Positions 35,841 to 43,658 of a DNA stretch of 64,000 bases are shown piece after piece (position 1 is the first letter of the stretch; the number at the start of each line of letters is the position of its first letter). Under the pieces are notes generated by a model. That model made no database searches and was not told the DNA's origin. It was given only the letters and a program-made list of their open reading frames with translations. The stretch covers positions 2,108,001 to 2,172,000 of the forward strand of contig NZ_CP139487.1 of assembly GCF_034259205.1 (NCBI RefSeq), written 5' to 3'. The DNA comes from Peredibacter starrii. GTDB lineage: Bacteria > Bdellovibrionota > Bacteriovoracia > Bacteriovoracales > Bacteriovoracaceae. Made by a program: the position numbers and the translations under genes.

Positions 35841-36026
35841 ACCCTTATTTTGGACCTCAGGTTTCTTTTTAGCTTCAAATCCCTGACATGTACCAAGTCC
35901 GGCCATCGATACGATTTTCGAGGGTTGTTCCTTACATTGGATGCCGAAACGACGGCAGCCATTCGGGGTTTTCTGGTCCCAAGTGATGTAATAATGTCGA
36001 CATTGCGCGCAGTTAGGGTTGCTCAT
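35811..36026 (-). CDS. small CxxC [15 protein letters not shown] protein
   Basis: This 71-residue protein has Cys at 6, 9, 24, 31 and 47 (NCAQCRHYYITWD, GCRRFG, QCKEQ, TCQGF). The CxxC followed by spaced Cys suggests a small metal-binding fold. Similar uncharacterised proteins with a C-x-x-C-x2-Y-x2-T-W pattern occur widely in bacteria, with no known function. It overlaps the end of mnmA on the opposite strand. Confidence 0.7.
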   Translation of the reverse strand: MSNPNCAQCRHYYITWDQKTPNGCRRFGIQCKEQPSKIVSMAGLGTCQGFEAKKKPEVQNKGLDLNRKELW

Positions 36027-36196
36027 AGCTAAATTCTATTGAATTTCCTGCGTGGCGCACAAGCGGGCAACAATTTCCAACATGTACAATCTTTGGCCGG
36101 TGTTAAATTAGACACCATTAAAAGTTTTACATGCACCAGGTCATTTCCACCTAAACCACCAAAAACTGATGCTTAATAGTGTCATAAGGCACTGCT

Positions 36197-36254
36197 CCTA
36201 AGCCGTCAGGAATGGCACAGGGCATGCAACATGAAACTAGGTAAGGCGCTTAGG
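36197..36254 (+). ncRNA. candidate structured leader RNA upstream of the 106-residue protein gene
   Basis: The 245-bp gap at 36027-36271 holds several inverted repeats. CCTAAGC (36197-36203) pairs perfectly with GCTTAGG (36248-36254) and encloses a 44-nt stretch containing GCACAGGGCA, a string also seen in c-di-GMP-I (GEMM) riboswitches. The rest does not fit that class, so this is only a hint. Upstream lies a GGTGT/ACACC hairpin. A 14-codon ORF (36230-36274) runs inside and ends with ATGA over the downstream start. Confidence 0.3.
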
Positions 36255-36271
36255 GCCGTTAAAGGGAAACT

Positions 36272-36592
36272 ATGAACGTGACAGGTAGAGAGCAAGTTGA
36301 AGCAGACACAGTGAATGTGGTTTCGCTCTTTGGAAGAACGGCGGAGATGGCGTCTACGATGATGGATCCGATTCAGGAACTTATCAAAGAAGCCAAAATG
36401 GAAGACTTTGATCTTGAGATTGAGATCGAGGAAGAGAATGAGGTGGTGAAGGCCCCTCGTAAAGTTGTAGATCAGAATCAGTTTCCAGATCAATCGATGT
36501 TTACTCTACAAGAGCAACTATCGAATCTGAAATCGAGCCTTAATCGAATTAGATTTTACTTAGGTGATGTGGAAGATTTGCTTCCAAGATAA
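36272..36592 (+). CDS. small acidic hypothetical protein
   Basis: This 106-residue, very acidic protein has a Glu-rich stretch around residues 50-60 and a predicted C-terminal helix pair. No signal peptide and no family are recognised. It has a clear AAAGGGAA ribosome site. It is flanked by an unusual structured upstream region and by a terminator, so it is a stand-alone transcription unit. Confidence 0.7.
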   Translation: MNVTGREQVEADTVNVVSLFGRTAEMASTMMDPIQELIKEAKMEDFDLEIEIEEENEVVKAPRKVVDQNQFPDQSMFTLQEQLSNLKSSLNRIRFYLGDVEDLLPR

Positions 36593-36598
36593 CAAAAG

Positions 36599-36628
36599 AA
36601 GGGACCCGATTGGGTCCCTTTTAATTTT
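36599..36628. terminator. bidirectional rho-independent terminator
   Basis: AAGGGACCC (36599-36607), loop GATT, then GGGTCCCTT (36612-36620), with T-rich sequence after it. An A run before the stem makes it usable for the convergent gene at 36631 too. Confidence 0.9.
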
Positions 36629-36630
36629 AA

Positions 36631-37161
36631 TTAGTCGATTTTAGTCTTAGCAGCCTTCTTGAAGAAGATACCTACGTGAGTAGAACCTTCGCCACAAACT
36701 GCAGCAGCATCAGCAACAGCTACTTGAAGTGCCATTGTACCGTGCTTATAGAAGTACTTTGTAGGAGCTGCGAATAGTGAATCAAGGTAAGCTTTCCCTT
36801 CAGCACAGTTAGCAACCGGTGAACCATTGATTGAGTAAGCTGTAGAATCAGTCTTAGTGAAGATCATGTTCACGTTATCAGCTTGGCCAACAAGGTTATA
36901 ACGACATTCAGTTCCTTTCTCATAGTAAGAAGCAACGAATTTACCGTTATCAAGTGTGTAATCAGTCGTCATGTAGGTGAAGATGATTGCTTTGTTTTTG
37001 AATTCAGCTGGAACAGCTTGAGTTGCAGTATTAGCAGCGCCACCACAAGTGAAGCCACCGTTTTGAGCTAACCAACGCTCTTGAGCGCCGAAGTTAATGT
37101 CTTGAGCGAAAGCAGAGAATGCAGAAGCAGTAAGAGCTAAACCTAAAATCACTTTTTTCAT
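36631..37161 (-). CDS. secreted protein of unknown function
   Basis: This 176-residue protein has a signal peptide MKKVILGLALTASAFSAFA. The mature part has four Cys (in FTCGG, TECRY, ANCAEG and AVCGEG), which would allow two disulfides. Codon use is regular and the ribosome site GGAGGAAAT is strong, which suggests high expression. No family is recognised. It is probably periplasmic or secreted. Confidence 0.78.
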   Translation of the reverse strand: MKKVILGLALTASAFSAFAQDINFGAQERWLAQNGGFTCGGAANTATQAVPAEFKNKAIIFTYMTTDYTLDNGKFVASYYEKGTECRYNLVGQADNVNMIFTKTDSTAYSINGSPVANCAEGKAYLDSLFAAPTKYFYKHGTMALQVAVADAAAVCGEGSTHVGIFFKKAAKTKID

Positions 37162-37247
37162 ATTTCCTCCATTAGGTTAAATATCTTGTGTGCATAGGTT
37201 TATATCTTCATACTTTCGTTCGGTCAATCAAACATGGTGAAAAAAAA

Positions 37248-38117
37248 TTAATCTAGGCTTAGGAACTTATTATTTTTAACTCTATTACCTAAACTAGACT
37301 TAGATTTTGCAGTGCTCAAAAGAATCTCTTTTATTTCTTTGCCGCTTAAGCGCGGATATTTTTCTTTGAGAATGGCAGCTGCTGCAGACACAACGGGTGT
37401 TGCCGCTGATGTCCCATTATAAAGGCGATAGGTAAGTGGCCTGATGGTCTTATAGACAGTTATCCCATCATCAACTCCTCCGGCAGGGGCCGCAATTTCC
37501 ACTCCTGGTCCCCAGTCCGAATAGATTGCTAATTCGATAGGGAGATTTAATGGAGTCGCTCCTACTATGAGTGCATTGTTTCCTAACTTTTCTGGGATGA
37601 ATTGTTTTCTATTCCCAGCAGCGATCACAAATAAAGTGCGAGCAAACTCTTCGTCGGTGACATTCTTTTTAACTTCTAAAAAGTGCTTTGTTTCGAAGCT
37701 TATAGAGAGATTGATAATTTCGGCGCCACTCTTGATAGCGTAGACAACTGCCGAAATTAGAATATTGTCGTTCGAAACTCCATCCTGTGTGACTTTTAAG
37801 GGAATGATCTCTACATCGCGAGCAAGATTTATGACAACGCTGGCCGATCCTGTTCCATGCCCCTCTGTATCGGCCACATCATTACTAGAATCAATAAAGT
37901 TCCAGCCAGAAAGGATGTTGCCAGGAAAATCCTGAACGAGACCTGAATCAATGATTGCAACTCGCACACCTTGGCCTGTGGGAAGATTTTTATGCCAACT
38001 AATGAGGTTTTTTAAGCGTGCGTTTTGAGGGTCGATATTGGACTGTGCAATTGCACTGCTCATCAATATGGATGAGCAACACAGGGCTACTAAAATAGCT
38101 TTTAGACTTGTGAACAT
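37248..38117 (-). CDS. secreted subtilisin-like serine peptidase (S8)
   Basis: This 289-residue protein has a signal peptide (about 1-25), then a compact S8 domain with all catalytic motifs: VAIIDSGL (Asp), TEGHGTGSAS (His), VIAAGN (oxyanion Asn) and NGTSAATPVVSA (Ser). The segment before the catalytic domain is only about 25 residues, so the usual 70-80 residue inhibitory prodomain is missing and folding must be helped another way or not needed. It probably degrades proteins in the periplasm or outside the cell. A tRNA-Leu gene lies just upstream. Confidence 0.92.
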   Translation of the reverse strand: MFTSLKAILVALCCSSILMSSAIAQSNIDPQNARLKNLISWHKNLPTGQGVRVAIIDSGLVQDFPGNILSGWNFIDSSNDVADTEGHGTGSASVVINLARDVEIIPLKVTQDGVSNDNILISAVVYAIKSGAEIINLSISFETKHFLEVKKNVTDEEFARTLFVIAAGNRKQFIPEKLGNNALIVGATPLNLPIELAIYSDWGPGVEIAAPAGGVDDGITVYKTIRPLTYRLYNGTSAATPVVSAAAAILKEKYPRLSGKEIKEILLSTAKSKSSLGNRVKNNKFLSLD

Positions 38118-38188
38118 GGATGCCTATATATGGCGATTTCTACGTTATGGCATTCTGAATGTGTATGGAGATTTTGAGCTTGAAATAA

Positions 38189-38272
38189 TGGTGCCCAGGA
38201 CTGGACTTGAACCAGCATGCCTCGCAGCGCTACCACCTCAAGGTAGTGTGTCTGCCATTCCACCACCTGGGC
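38189..38272 (-). tRNA. tRNA-Leu (anticodon GAG), CCA encoded
   Basis: The complement of this stretch folds as a class II tRNA. The acceptor stem is GCCCAGG/CCTGGGC, the anticodon stem CTACC/GGTAG with loop TTGAGGT giving anticodon GAG, and the variable arm is long as expected for tRNA-Leu (TGC GAG GCA). The T arm contains TTCAAGT. The 3' end is A followed by a genomically encoded CCA. It reads CUU and CUC codons. Confidence 0.95.
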
Positions 38273-38381
38273 ACAGAAAATGGAAAAGGAAGATTCTAAG
38301 CTAATGGAATCTAAGGCCAGTTGTCTAGAAAATTTTAGGGCAAGGGACTGTTTTTTTTACGAAACTTACAAAGGGTTAAAA

Positions 38382-39128
38382 TCAGCAACCAGGATCTGGC
38401 AAAAACCAATAATTGATCCGGCCCTTTTCATCGAATGCGGGAAAGTAAAAATCTTGGATCTTCACGCGAACTGCATTTTTTTTCGCCTCATAGGAATCTT
38501 CAGCATACTTTTTTGCATCAACTCTAAGTTTGTTGAGCCGAATACCAATGATTCTTTTTCCATTCAAAGTAGTCGCAGGAAGTTCTTCACGCTCAATGAT
38601 CTCTAATTCTTTGTCGGCCTCAGAATAGGGCCTTGAAGTGATCTTGGTGATCTCAGTTAAAGGAATTTTTTTTGATAAATCTTTATCTGCATAAACAAAC
38701 TGAAGTCCTGGTCTGAACTCAATCTCATTCTCTCCAATATCCAGCTTAGGGATTAGATCTTCAATTTTCTTTAAATTAGTTTTGCTCGTTTTGATCCAGA
38801 CTTGCTCACCTGCTGTAGTCGAAACCCGGGCCAAAAGGGTCTGTGGGTTAAGCTCTTTTGTCTCAGTGGTGAAAACGACCATCGTGCAATCGCCGCCCCC
38901 TTGAACACACGCCCCTTGTAGATTTGCTTTTTTATCTAATGCGGCTCCATCATCTTTGAAAGTAGGGGTAGGTAACTCACAGTACCCTCCAGGAATATCA
39001 GTCCCGCAGCTAATACCTCCGACATAAACAGTATCTGCGAAAATGATATCTTTGCTGATGGTGTCTGCCAGGCACATAGATTGAGGTAAGATGGAAATCG
39101 CCAAACCAAGTATAAATTTAGTGTTCAT
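38382..39128 (-). CDS. secreted protein of unknown function
   Basis: I start at the ATG at 39128, where a signal peptide begins (MNTKFILGLAISILPQSMCLA), giving 248 residues; an earlier in-frame ATG would put about 20 residues ahead of it. The mature protein has several Cys (GISCG, GGYCEL, QGACVQGGGDC) and ends in PDPGC. No family is recognised. The gene lies upstream of, and on the same strand as, the tRNA and subtilase. Confidence 0.68.
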   Translation of the reverse strand: MNTKFILGLAISILPQSMCLADTISKDIIFADTVYVGGISCGTDIPGGYCELPTPTFKDDGAALDKKANLQGACVQGGGDCTMVVFTTETKELNPQTLLARVSTTAGEQVWIKTSKTNLKKIEDLIPKLDIGENEIEFRPGLQFVYADKDLSKKIPLTEITKITSRPYSEADKELEIIEREELPATTLNGKRIIGIRLNKLRVDAKKYAEDSYEAKKNAVRVKIQDFYFPAFDEKGRINYWFLPDPGC

Positions 39129-39301
39129 ATGATTATGATCGAAGAAGCCCCGGTTGAAGTCAACTTGTTGTAAAGATTGAAGGGCCAATATCTAGTAGGG
39201 CCAAAGATTTCATTTTCCCCATGAAACTCTGACATAGTCCTAACAACAAAAGCGCCACTCTAGTTGTATAAGCTCCTCATAAAAACACCCCAGGAGGACT
39301 T

Positions 39302-39673
39302 ATGAAAAAGTTTATCGCTCTTTTCGCTCTATCTCTTTCTGTCTCAGCTCTCGCAAACACAATTGATTTTACATTTAAAAAAGACAGCCCAATTTCAGTT
39401 GAGCTTCAGCAGCGTCTTCTGAAAGTTCTCAAAGAACGTTGTCCGGAAATGGTTCAGCCATATGGTCTACGTGAAGTTACAACAGCTGTTCGTATTGATC
39501 GCGTTGATCAAGGAATTATTGATCGTTACTATACAACAACATTCTCTGCTCGTTGGTACTTTGATGGTTATCACCCTTCAACTTCTTATATCGAAGTTGA
39601 AAGCGTTGAGTACAGCTTCCAGAACGGGGACAATCTTGCTGTTCTAAAAATCGACGGCGATCGTTGTAACTAA
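39302..39673 (+). CDS. small secreted protein of unknown function
   Basis: This 123-residue protein has a signal peptide MKKFIALFALSLSVSALA and a strong AGGAGG ribosome site. The mature part has two Cys (ERCPEM and a C-terminal DRCN) that could form a disulfide tying the ends together. It looks like an alpha+beta fold. No family is recognised. It overlaps the convergent S8 peptidase gene by 4 bp. Confidence 0.75.
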   Translation: MKKFIALFALSLSVSALANTIDFTFKKDSPISVELQQRLLKVLKERCPEMVQPYGLREVTTAVRIDRVDQGIIDRYYTTTFSARWYFDGYHPSTSYIEVESVEYSFQNGDNLAVLKIDGDRCN

Positions 39674-40686
39674 TTTAGTTTTTGAATAAGCTTCTCTGGT
39701 GAGAAGACACACTTGGATTTAATGTTCTTACTTCCAGTGATGGTCTTCTCACAAGAAGTTCTAAAAAGACCCACATCATTGAAGCTTAGTTCTGGTTTTA
39801 AAGATTTCGCAACCGCTAAAGTTAAGGCCACCAGCGGAGTTGAATAAGAAGATCCCTTTACAGTTCGGTAACCATCTTTTCCGCCATACCACGCATACAA
39901 TCCAGTTCCATACCAAGCTAGATCTATGTTTGCCCCATAGGCACTCTGGATTTTGGCATCGAAGTTTACGTTCCCAACTGAGATTACTCCCGTTGAATTG
40001 GCCGGTGCTACCGGTTCTTTCACGAGATCTCGTGCCGGATCATTGGAAGCTGAGCCCACCATGAGAATGCCCTTGTCTTGAGCGCGTTTTACTGCCGCCT
40101 GATAGTACGCAAGAGACTTCTGGCGATTGTTATCGATGAATTTGAAAAAGGAATTCGATTCAGCATCCACTCCAATTGACATGGAAATGACCTGAGCTCC
40201 GCGCAGGCGAGCGTAATCAATCGCGTCCGACACTTTCTTCATATAAAGCTCATCAAATGTGCGTGTGTCTGTGGTTACATTAATAGGAATGATTTTAATT
40301 TTTGAGAGTTGATTATCCGTGATGAAGGCCTCAACCAAGGAAGTAATGCCATTCTCATGACCTGTGGCCACGGGAGTATAGAGGCGACCGTTACGGTTAT
40401 TGAAATTCATCCCGTAATAATCATCCTCATAACCATTGTTATCATCATCTAGGAAGTTTCCGTCCTGCTCTTTCTCGTTGATCTTAATGATGTGAGAGAA
40501 AGTATCGGTATGGATGTAGTCACCAATGATGGCCATAGTGACTTCATTTTTTAGTTCGATCTTTTTTAAGAAGTCTAAGCGCTTTGCGATTCCTGGATTT
40601 TTCTTCACGATTTCGGAAGAGTCGTATGAACCCCCGAAGGACACACCTGTAATGAGTAGGGACAAAGAAAGGATCAGTAAACGCAT
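39670..40686 (-). CDS. secreted S8-family peptidase with atypical Asp motif
   Basis: This 338-residue protein has a signal peptide (MRLLILSLSLLITGVSFG). The His motif TGHENGITSL and the Ser motif GSSYSTPLVALTLA are recognisable and GSASND stands at the oxyanion position. The first Asp motif reads AIIGDYIHTD instead of the usual AVxDTG, so the Asp is shifted by one residue, and the His motif lacks the usual HGT. An acidic, [13 protein letters not shown] stretch DGNFLDDDNNGYEDD lies near residues 75-90. The activity is therefore uncertain. Confidence 0.8.
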   Translation of the reverse strand: MRLLILSLSLLITGVSFGGSYDSSEIVKKNPGIAKRLDFLKKIELKNEVTMAIIGDYIHTDTFSHIIKINEKEQDGNFLDDDNNGYEDDYYGMNFNNRNGRLYTPVATGHENGITSLVEAFITDNQLSKIKIIPINVTTDTRTFDELYMKKVSDAIDYARLRGAQVISMSIGVDAESNSFFKFIDNNRQKSLAYYQAAVKRAQDKGILMVGSASNDPARDLVKEPVAPANSTGVISVGNVNFDAKIQSAYGANIDLAWYGTGLYAWYGGKDGYRTVKGSSYSTPLVALTLAVAKSLKPELSFNDVGLFRTSCEKTITGSKNIKSKCVFSPEKLIQKLN

Positions 40687-40803
40687 AGAAACTCCATCTC
40701 ATTATTATAAGATATTTATGCCATAGGTGAGAATGAGAGGAAGTTCTTATAGAGTGTCTAAAATGTGACAGACAAGAATAAAATAGGGGGCTTAAGAGGT
40801 CCC

Positions 40804-40832
40804 TTGACTGGTCGAGCTCTTACATCTACAAC
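40804..40832 (+). promoter_or_regulatory. candidate promoter for the VF530-like gene
   Basis: TTGACT (40804-40809) and TACAAC (40827-40832) are separated by 17 bp. They lie 35 nt before the ATG at 40867. Confidence 0.4.
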
Positions 40833-40866
40833 CATCATACCAATAATAAATCTACCCACTTTGCAA

Positions 40867-41088
40867 ATGAACCAAAAACCCAAAGACCCACTTCACGGAA
40901 AGACCCTGGAAATGATTCTCAAAGAATTAGTGGATTTCTATGGCTGGGAGCAAATGGGGAACATGATCACCATTCGTTGTTTTACTCATGACCCGAGCAT
41001 CAAGTCGAGCCTTGCTTTCCTTCGTAAGACCCCTTGGGCCCGCACTAAGGTGGAGAATCTTTATCTCTACATGCTGGAACAGCTCTAG
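40867..41088 (+). CDS. VF530 family (DUF2132) small DNA[11 protein letters not shown] protein
   Basis: This 73-residue protein is DUF2132/VF530 over its whole length: [22 protein letters not shown], then [20 protein letters not shown] and [16 protein letters not shown] member from Vibrio has a solved structure and a proposed DNA-binding role, but its function is not settled. The start at 40867 fits the family N-terminus; the frame is open further upstream but that part does not look conserved. No Shine-Dalgarno is visible. Confidence 0.9.
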   Translation: MNQKPKDPLHGKTLEMILKELVDFYGWEQMGNMITIRCFTHDPSIKSSLAFLRKTPWARTKVENLYLYMLEQL

Positions 41089-41193
41089 CGTTCACTCCAG
41101 TTATCACTTTCCGTTCTGTAAAAGATGCATAAATTTTGATTTAACTCCTGCATCCGTCGTACAAATCTCTCAATTCAAAACCTGGGAGACATC

Positions 41194-41436
41194 ATGAAAA
41201 AGTATTTAGTAGCAGTAACTCTTTTAGCTTCAATGTCGGCATTCGCTGATCCAATTTTAGACTGTGACAAAAACGCACTTGGTGCTGCTCTGGAAGTATC
41301 TCCAGTAGCTCAAATCACTGAAGCATCTGTTGAAGGTGATCTTGAAATTTATACGGTTGAACTAGAAGGCAGAACTGCGGTTCTATCTTTTAACCGTGAT
41401 TGTGACTTCTGGGACATGGAAGTTTCTGAACAGTAA
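41194..41436 (+). CDS. small secreted protein of unknown function
   Basis: This 80-residue protein has a signal peptide (MKKYLVAVTLLASMSAFA) and a mature part of about 62 acidic residues with two Cys (LDCDKN and RDCDFW). The ribosome site is GGGAG. No family is recognised. A strong inverted repeat follows it. Confidence 0.75.
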   Translation: MKKYLVAVTLLASMSAFADPILDCDKNALGAALEVSPVAQITEASVEGDLEIYTVELEGRTAVLSFNRDCDFWDMEVSEQ

Positions 41437-41447
41437 TCTTCACTTCT

Positions 41448-41480
41448 AAGAATCTACTTCCCTGGCGGAAGTAGATTCTT
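41448..41480. repeat. 14-bp perfect inverted repeat (probable bidirectional terminator or processed hairpin)
   Basis: AAGAATCTACTTCC (41448-41461), loop CTGGC, then GGAAGTAGATTCTT (41467-41480). No T run follows on either strand, so it is not a textbook terminator. About 10 bp further right a second, imperfect hairpin with the related core CTTCCGCTGGCGAAAG (near 41488-41503) stands before the convergent gene. Confidence 0.6.
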
Positions 41481-41525
41481 AAGTTCCACTTCCGCTGGCG
41501 AAAGTGATTTCGACCTTTGATAATT

Positions 41526-43121
41526 TCATTTACAGCAATATGGCACATCGTAAGCGACTCCAGCATCCTTCATCCCATTCTGAGCGCATGAAGTAGTAAA
41601 CGCTCTGGTTCCACCAATCCCGCCACAAGAAGCAAGACACTGACCATTTTTCACGCCCCAATTTGGCGCAGGCCGAGTTTTTGGATCACAGATAGGGCCA
41701 CAACAAAATGGGACGTCGTAGGCGAAACCCATATCTTTTAGACCATTTTTTGAACAGGCCGTCTTAGGTGCGACCGTTCCACCAATCTGACCACACGAAC
41801 GCAGACACTGGTTGTTTTTCACTCCCCAGTGTGGTGCAGGTTGAGTCGCGGAATCACAAAGAGGGCCACAGCAATAGGCCACATCGTAAGCAACCCCTAC
41901 GTCACGAAATCCATTACTGGCGCAAGTGGTAGTGAATGCTCTTGAGCCACCAATCTGCCCACAAGAACGCATACACGTTCCGTTTTTCACACCCCAATGA
42001 GGCGAAGGCTGAGTAGCTGGATTACAAATGGCCGCGTTCTTAACTGGTAAGAGAGAAATATCAATTGGGATAAAATACAGACCGCCGGGAAGCGTTCTGG
42101 CGGTGGCAGTTCCGGGCCTATTGATAAAGGCACCAAACACACCCCAGGTTTGCATCACGGGATTATACGCCCACCGAAAGTATTCAATAGGATTATCAGG
42201 AAGGGTATAGACCGTTTGCGAGTAACCATCAAAGGCACCATTCTCCGTCACAGCATTGGCCACACCAATTTCTAAGTTGTAGCAGCCAGCGATATTATCC
42301 ATCGGTGACTTGCAACCATTTTCACCACGGGCCCCGGTGAAAAAGAATTTCCCGGGCCGAATCTCTTTCACATCAAAAAGATCGGCAGTACCGTTAGCAG
42401 TATTCGGATTATAAGTATTAGAAGCGGCACCATCGGAATTAATTCTCGCCATGCTTGGATTAAATTCAATGGAGCGGGAAAGAAGTTTGATCCATTTCCC
42501 CGTCGATTTATCAATGTTGACCTGGGTCCAGCTCAAGTAGGCCTTGCCACTTGTGGTACTGGTCAATTTCGGAACAGAGGCACTTGGAATCAAATTTGGA
42601 TTCGTGCTCGATACACCATCGACATAAACCTTTACCGTGGAGGCCACGACCTGATTTTCTGTATCAACTCGACCCACACAGGCACCAACACTTCCACTAA
42701 ATCCTTCTCCATGACACTCGAAGGCCACATACTTAACACCTCCGATGATGGCGACAGTTGGATCATAAGCTGTGGTGATGGTTCTTCCATCACCAATCTT
42801 TGCCATCGGCATGAAAGCAAATTTCAAGAATGTAAGTGACTTTTTTGCGAAATCAGCGCGATAAAGGGCAACACCCCATCTCTGCCAGGTACATTCATTA
42901 TTAGCATCTTCACCACTCAGACTTGAGTAGATCAAACGTCTTCCCCAAAAAAGTGTTTGGTCAGTGGTGTCTTGTTGATAAGAAGTGGTATTGCAACCTT
43001 GAGTAGACCACGCTTCCGAAGTGGATGTGGTTGCCATAGACGTCTGGTGGCCCTTCACCGTTCCTGTGTTTTGACTAGCATTACAGGCCACACACAAAAT
43101 AAGCAGAATGATTTTTTTCAT
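41526..43121 (-). CDS. lipoprotein with three tandem C-terminal Cys-rich repeats
   Basis: This 531-residue protein has a lipoprotein signal peptide (lipobox ILCVAC, Cys13). Residues about 20-360 form a large beta-rich domain, possibly a propeller, with motifs such as SWTQVN and PGKFFFTGARGENGC. Residues 365-531 are three tandem repeats of about 56 residues, each built as P-x-P-x-WGVKN, SCG-x-IGG, a Cys, then G-x-AYDV-x-(Y/F)-CC. Each repeat has six Cys, so each is probably a disulfide-bonded mini-domain, maybe for binding surfaces or carbohydrates. I do not recognise the family. It is probably exposed at the cell surface. Confidence 0.78.
   Translation of the reverse strand: MKKIILLILCVACNASQNTGTVKGHQTSMATTSTSEAWSTQGCNTTSYQQDTTDQTLFWGRRLIYSSLSGEDANNECTWQRWGVALYRADFAKKSLTFLKFAFMPMAKIGDGRTITTAYDPTVAIIGGVKYVAFECHGEGFSGSVGACVGRVDTENQVVASTVKVYVDGVSSTNPNLIPSASVPKLTSTTSGKAYLSWTQVNIDKSTGKWIKLLSRSIEFNPSMARINSDGAASNTYNPNTANGTADLFDVKEIRPGKFFFTGARGENGCKSPMDNIAGCYNLEIGVANAVTENGAFDGYSQTVYTLPDNPIEYFRWAYNPVMQTWGVFGAFINRPGTATARTLPGGLYFIPIDISLLPVKNAAICNPATQPSPHWGVKNGTCMRSCGQIGGSRAFTTTCASNGFRDVGVAYDVAYCCGPLCDSATQPAPHWGVKNNQCLRSCGQIGGTVAPKTACSKNGLKDMGFAYDVPFCCGPICDPKTRPAPNWGVKNGQCLASCGGIGGTRAFTTSCAQNGMKDAGVAYDVPYCCK
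41529..42029 (-). repeat. three tandem repeats coding for the Cys-rich modules
   Basis: The units run 42029-41862, 41861-41694 and 41693-41529, two of 168 bp and a last one of 165 bp. The encoded units differ at about a third of positions, so the duplications are not recent. Confidence 0.85.
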
Positions 43122-43183
43122 ACGGTACTTATCGGAGCAACACTAAAAGGGAAGAGTCTGTGAGATCAGGTTTTGATGGCAGT

Positions 43184-43591
43184 TTAGCAGCCAAGCTTCT
43201 TCGTGGTCTTCATGGCCTCTTCACGATTAAGCTCTTGAAGGTTAAGCGCCTTCGCCTCTCCACCCACATTCAAATACTCCAGATAATCACCTTGCTTAAA
43301 ATCAGGCTTCAACTGGCAGTTTGGAGTTTGAGAATACACTGAATCTAGAATGTAAGCGCCTTCGCCACTAGCGAGTGTGACATCTGTATGTGAATAGCCA
43401 GTAGTTGTTTTAAGATAGAATGTCAGAATACGTTTTTCGCCGACATGGGCAACGATGAGATAACCTTCACCCAGTCCGCCAGCGCCAATTTGAAAGTATT
43501 TTACGAGGTCATTTTTGCTTGCTCCCAGCTCTTTAAGTTCTGGGTTACAGGCAGCACAAAGGAGAAGGAGAAGTAAACTTAGTTTTTTCAT
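43184..43591 (-). CDS. small lipoprotein of unknown function
   Basis: This 135-residue protein has the lipoprotein signal MKKLSLLLLLLCAAC (lipobox LCAAC, Cys15) followed by about 120 residues of mixed alpha/beta sequence with two more Cys (near the middle and at the C-terminal end). No family is recognised. It lies upstream of the repeat lipoprotein gene on the same strand and the two may be co-transcribed (62-bp gap). Confidence 0.73.
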   Translation of the reverse strand: MKKLSLLLLLLCAACNPELKELGASKNDLVKYFQIGAGGLGEGYLIVAHVGEKRILTFYLKTTTGYSHTDVTLASGEGAYILDSVYSQTPNCQLKPDFKQGDYLEYLNVGGEAKALNLQELNREEAMKTTKKLGC

Positions 43592-43658
43592 GACCCCCTT
43601 ATCGGAGGCTTGGCCGATTTATAGACTCAAATTTTCTTAAATCTACAATTTCATCGAC

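Noticed and set aside
36197-36254. Classification as a c-di-GMP-I (GEMM) riboswitch
   Set aside because: Only the GCACAGGGCA string matches; the GAAA-capped helix does not pair properly and the second helix with its receptor is missing.
36230-36274. 14-codon ORF ending with ATGA over the start of the acidic-protein gene
   Set aside because: Too short to call as a gene; the real ribosome site of the next gene lies inside it. Recorded only as part of the structured leader idea.
38280-38606. Plus-strand frame starting at the tRNA-Leu and running into the 38382 gene
   Set aside because: Antisense of a secreted-protein gene; the start lies beside the tRNA and no ribosome site or domain is present.
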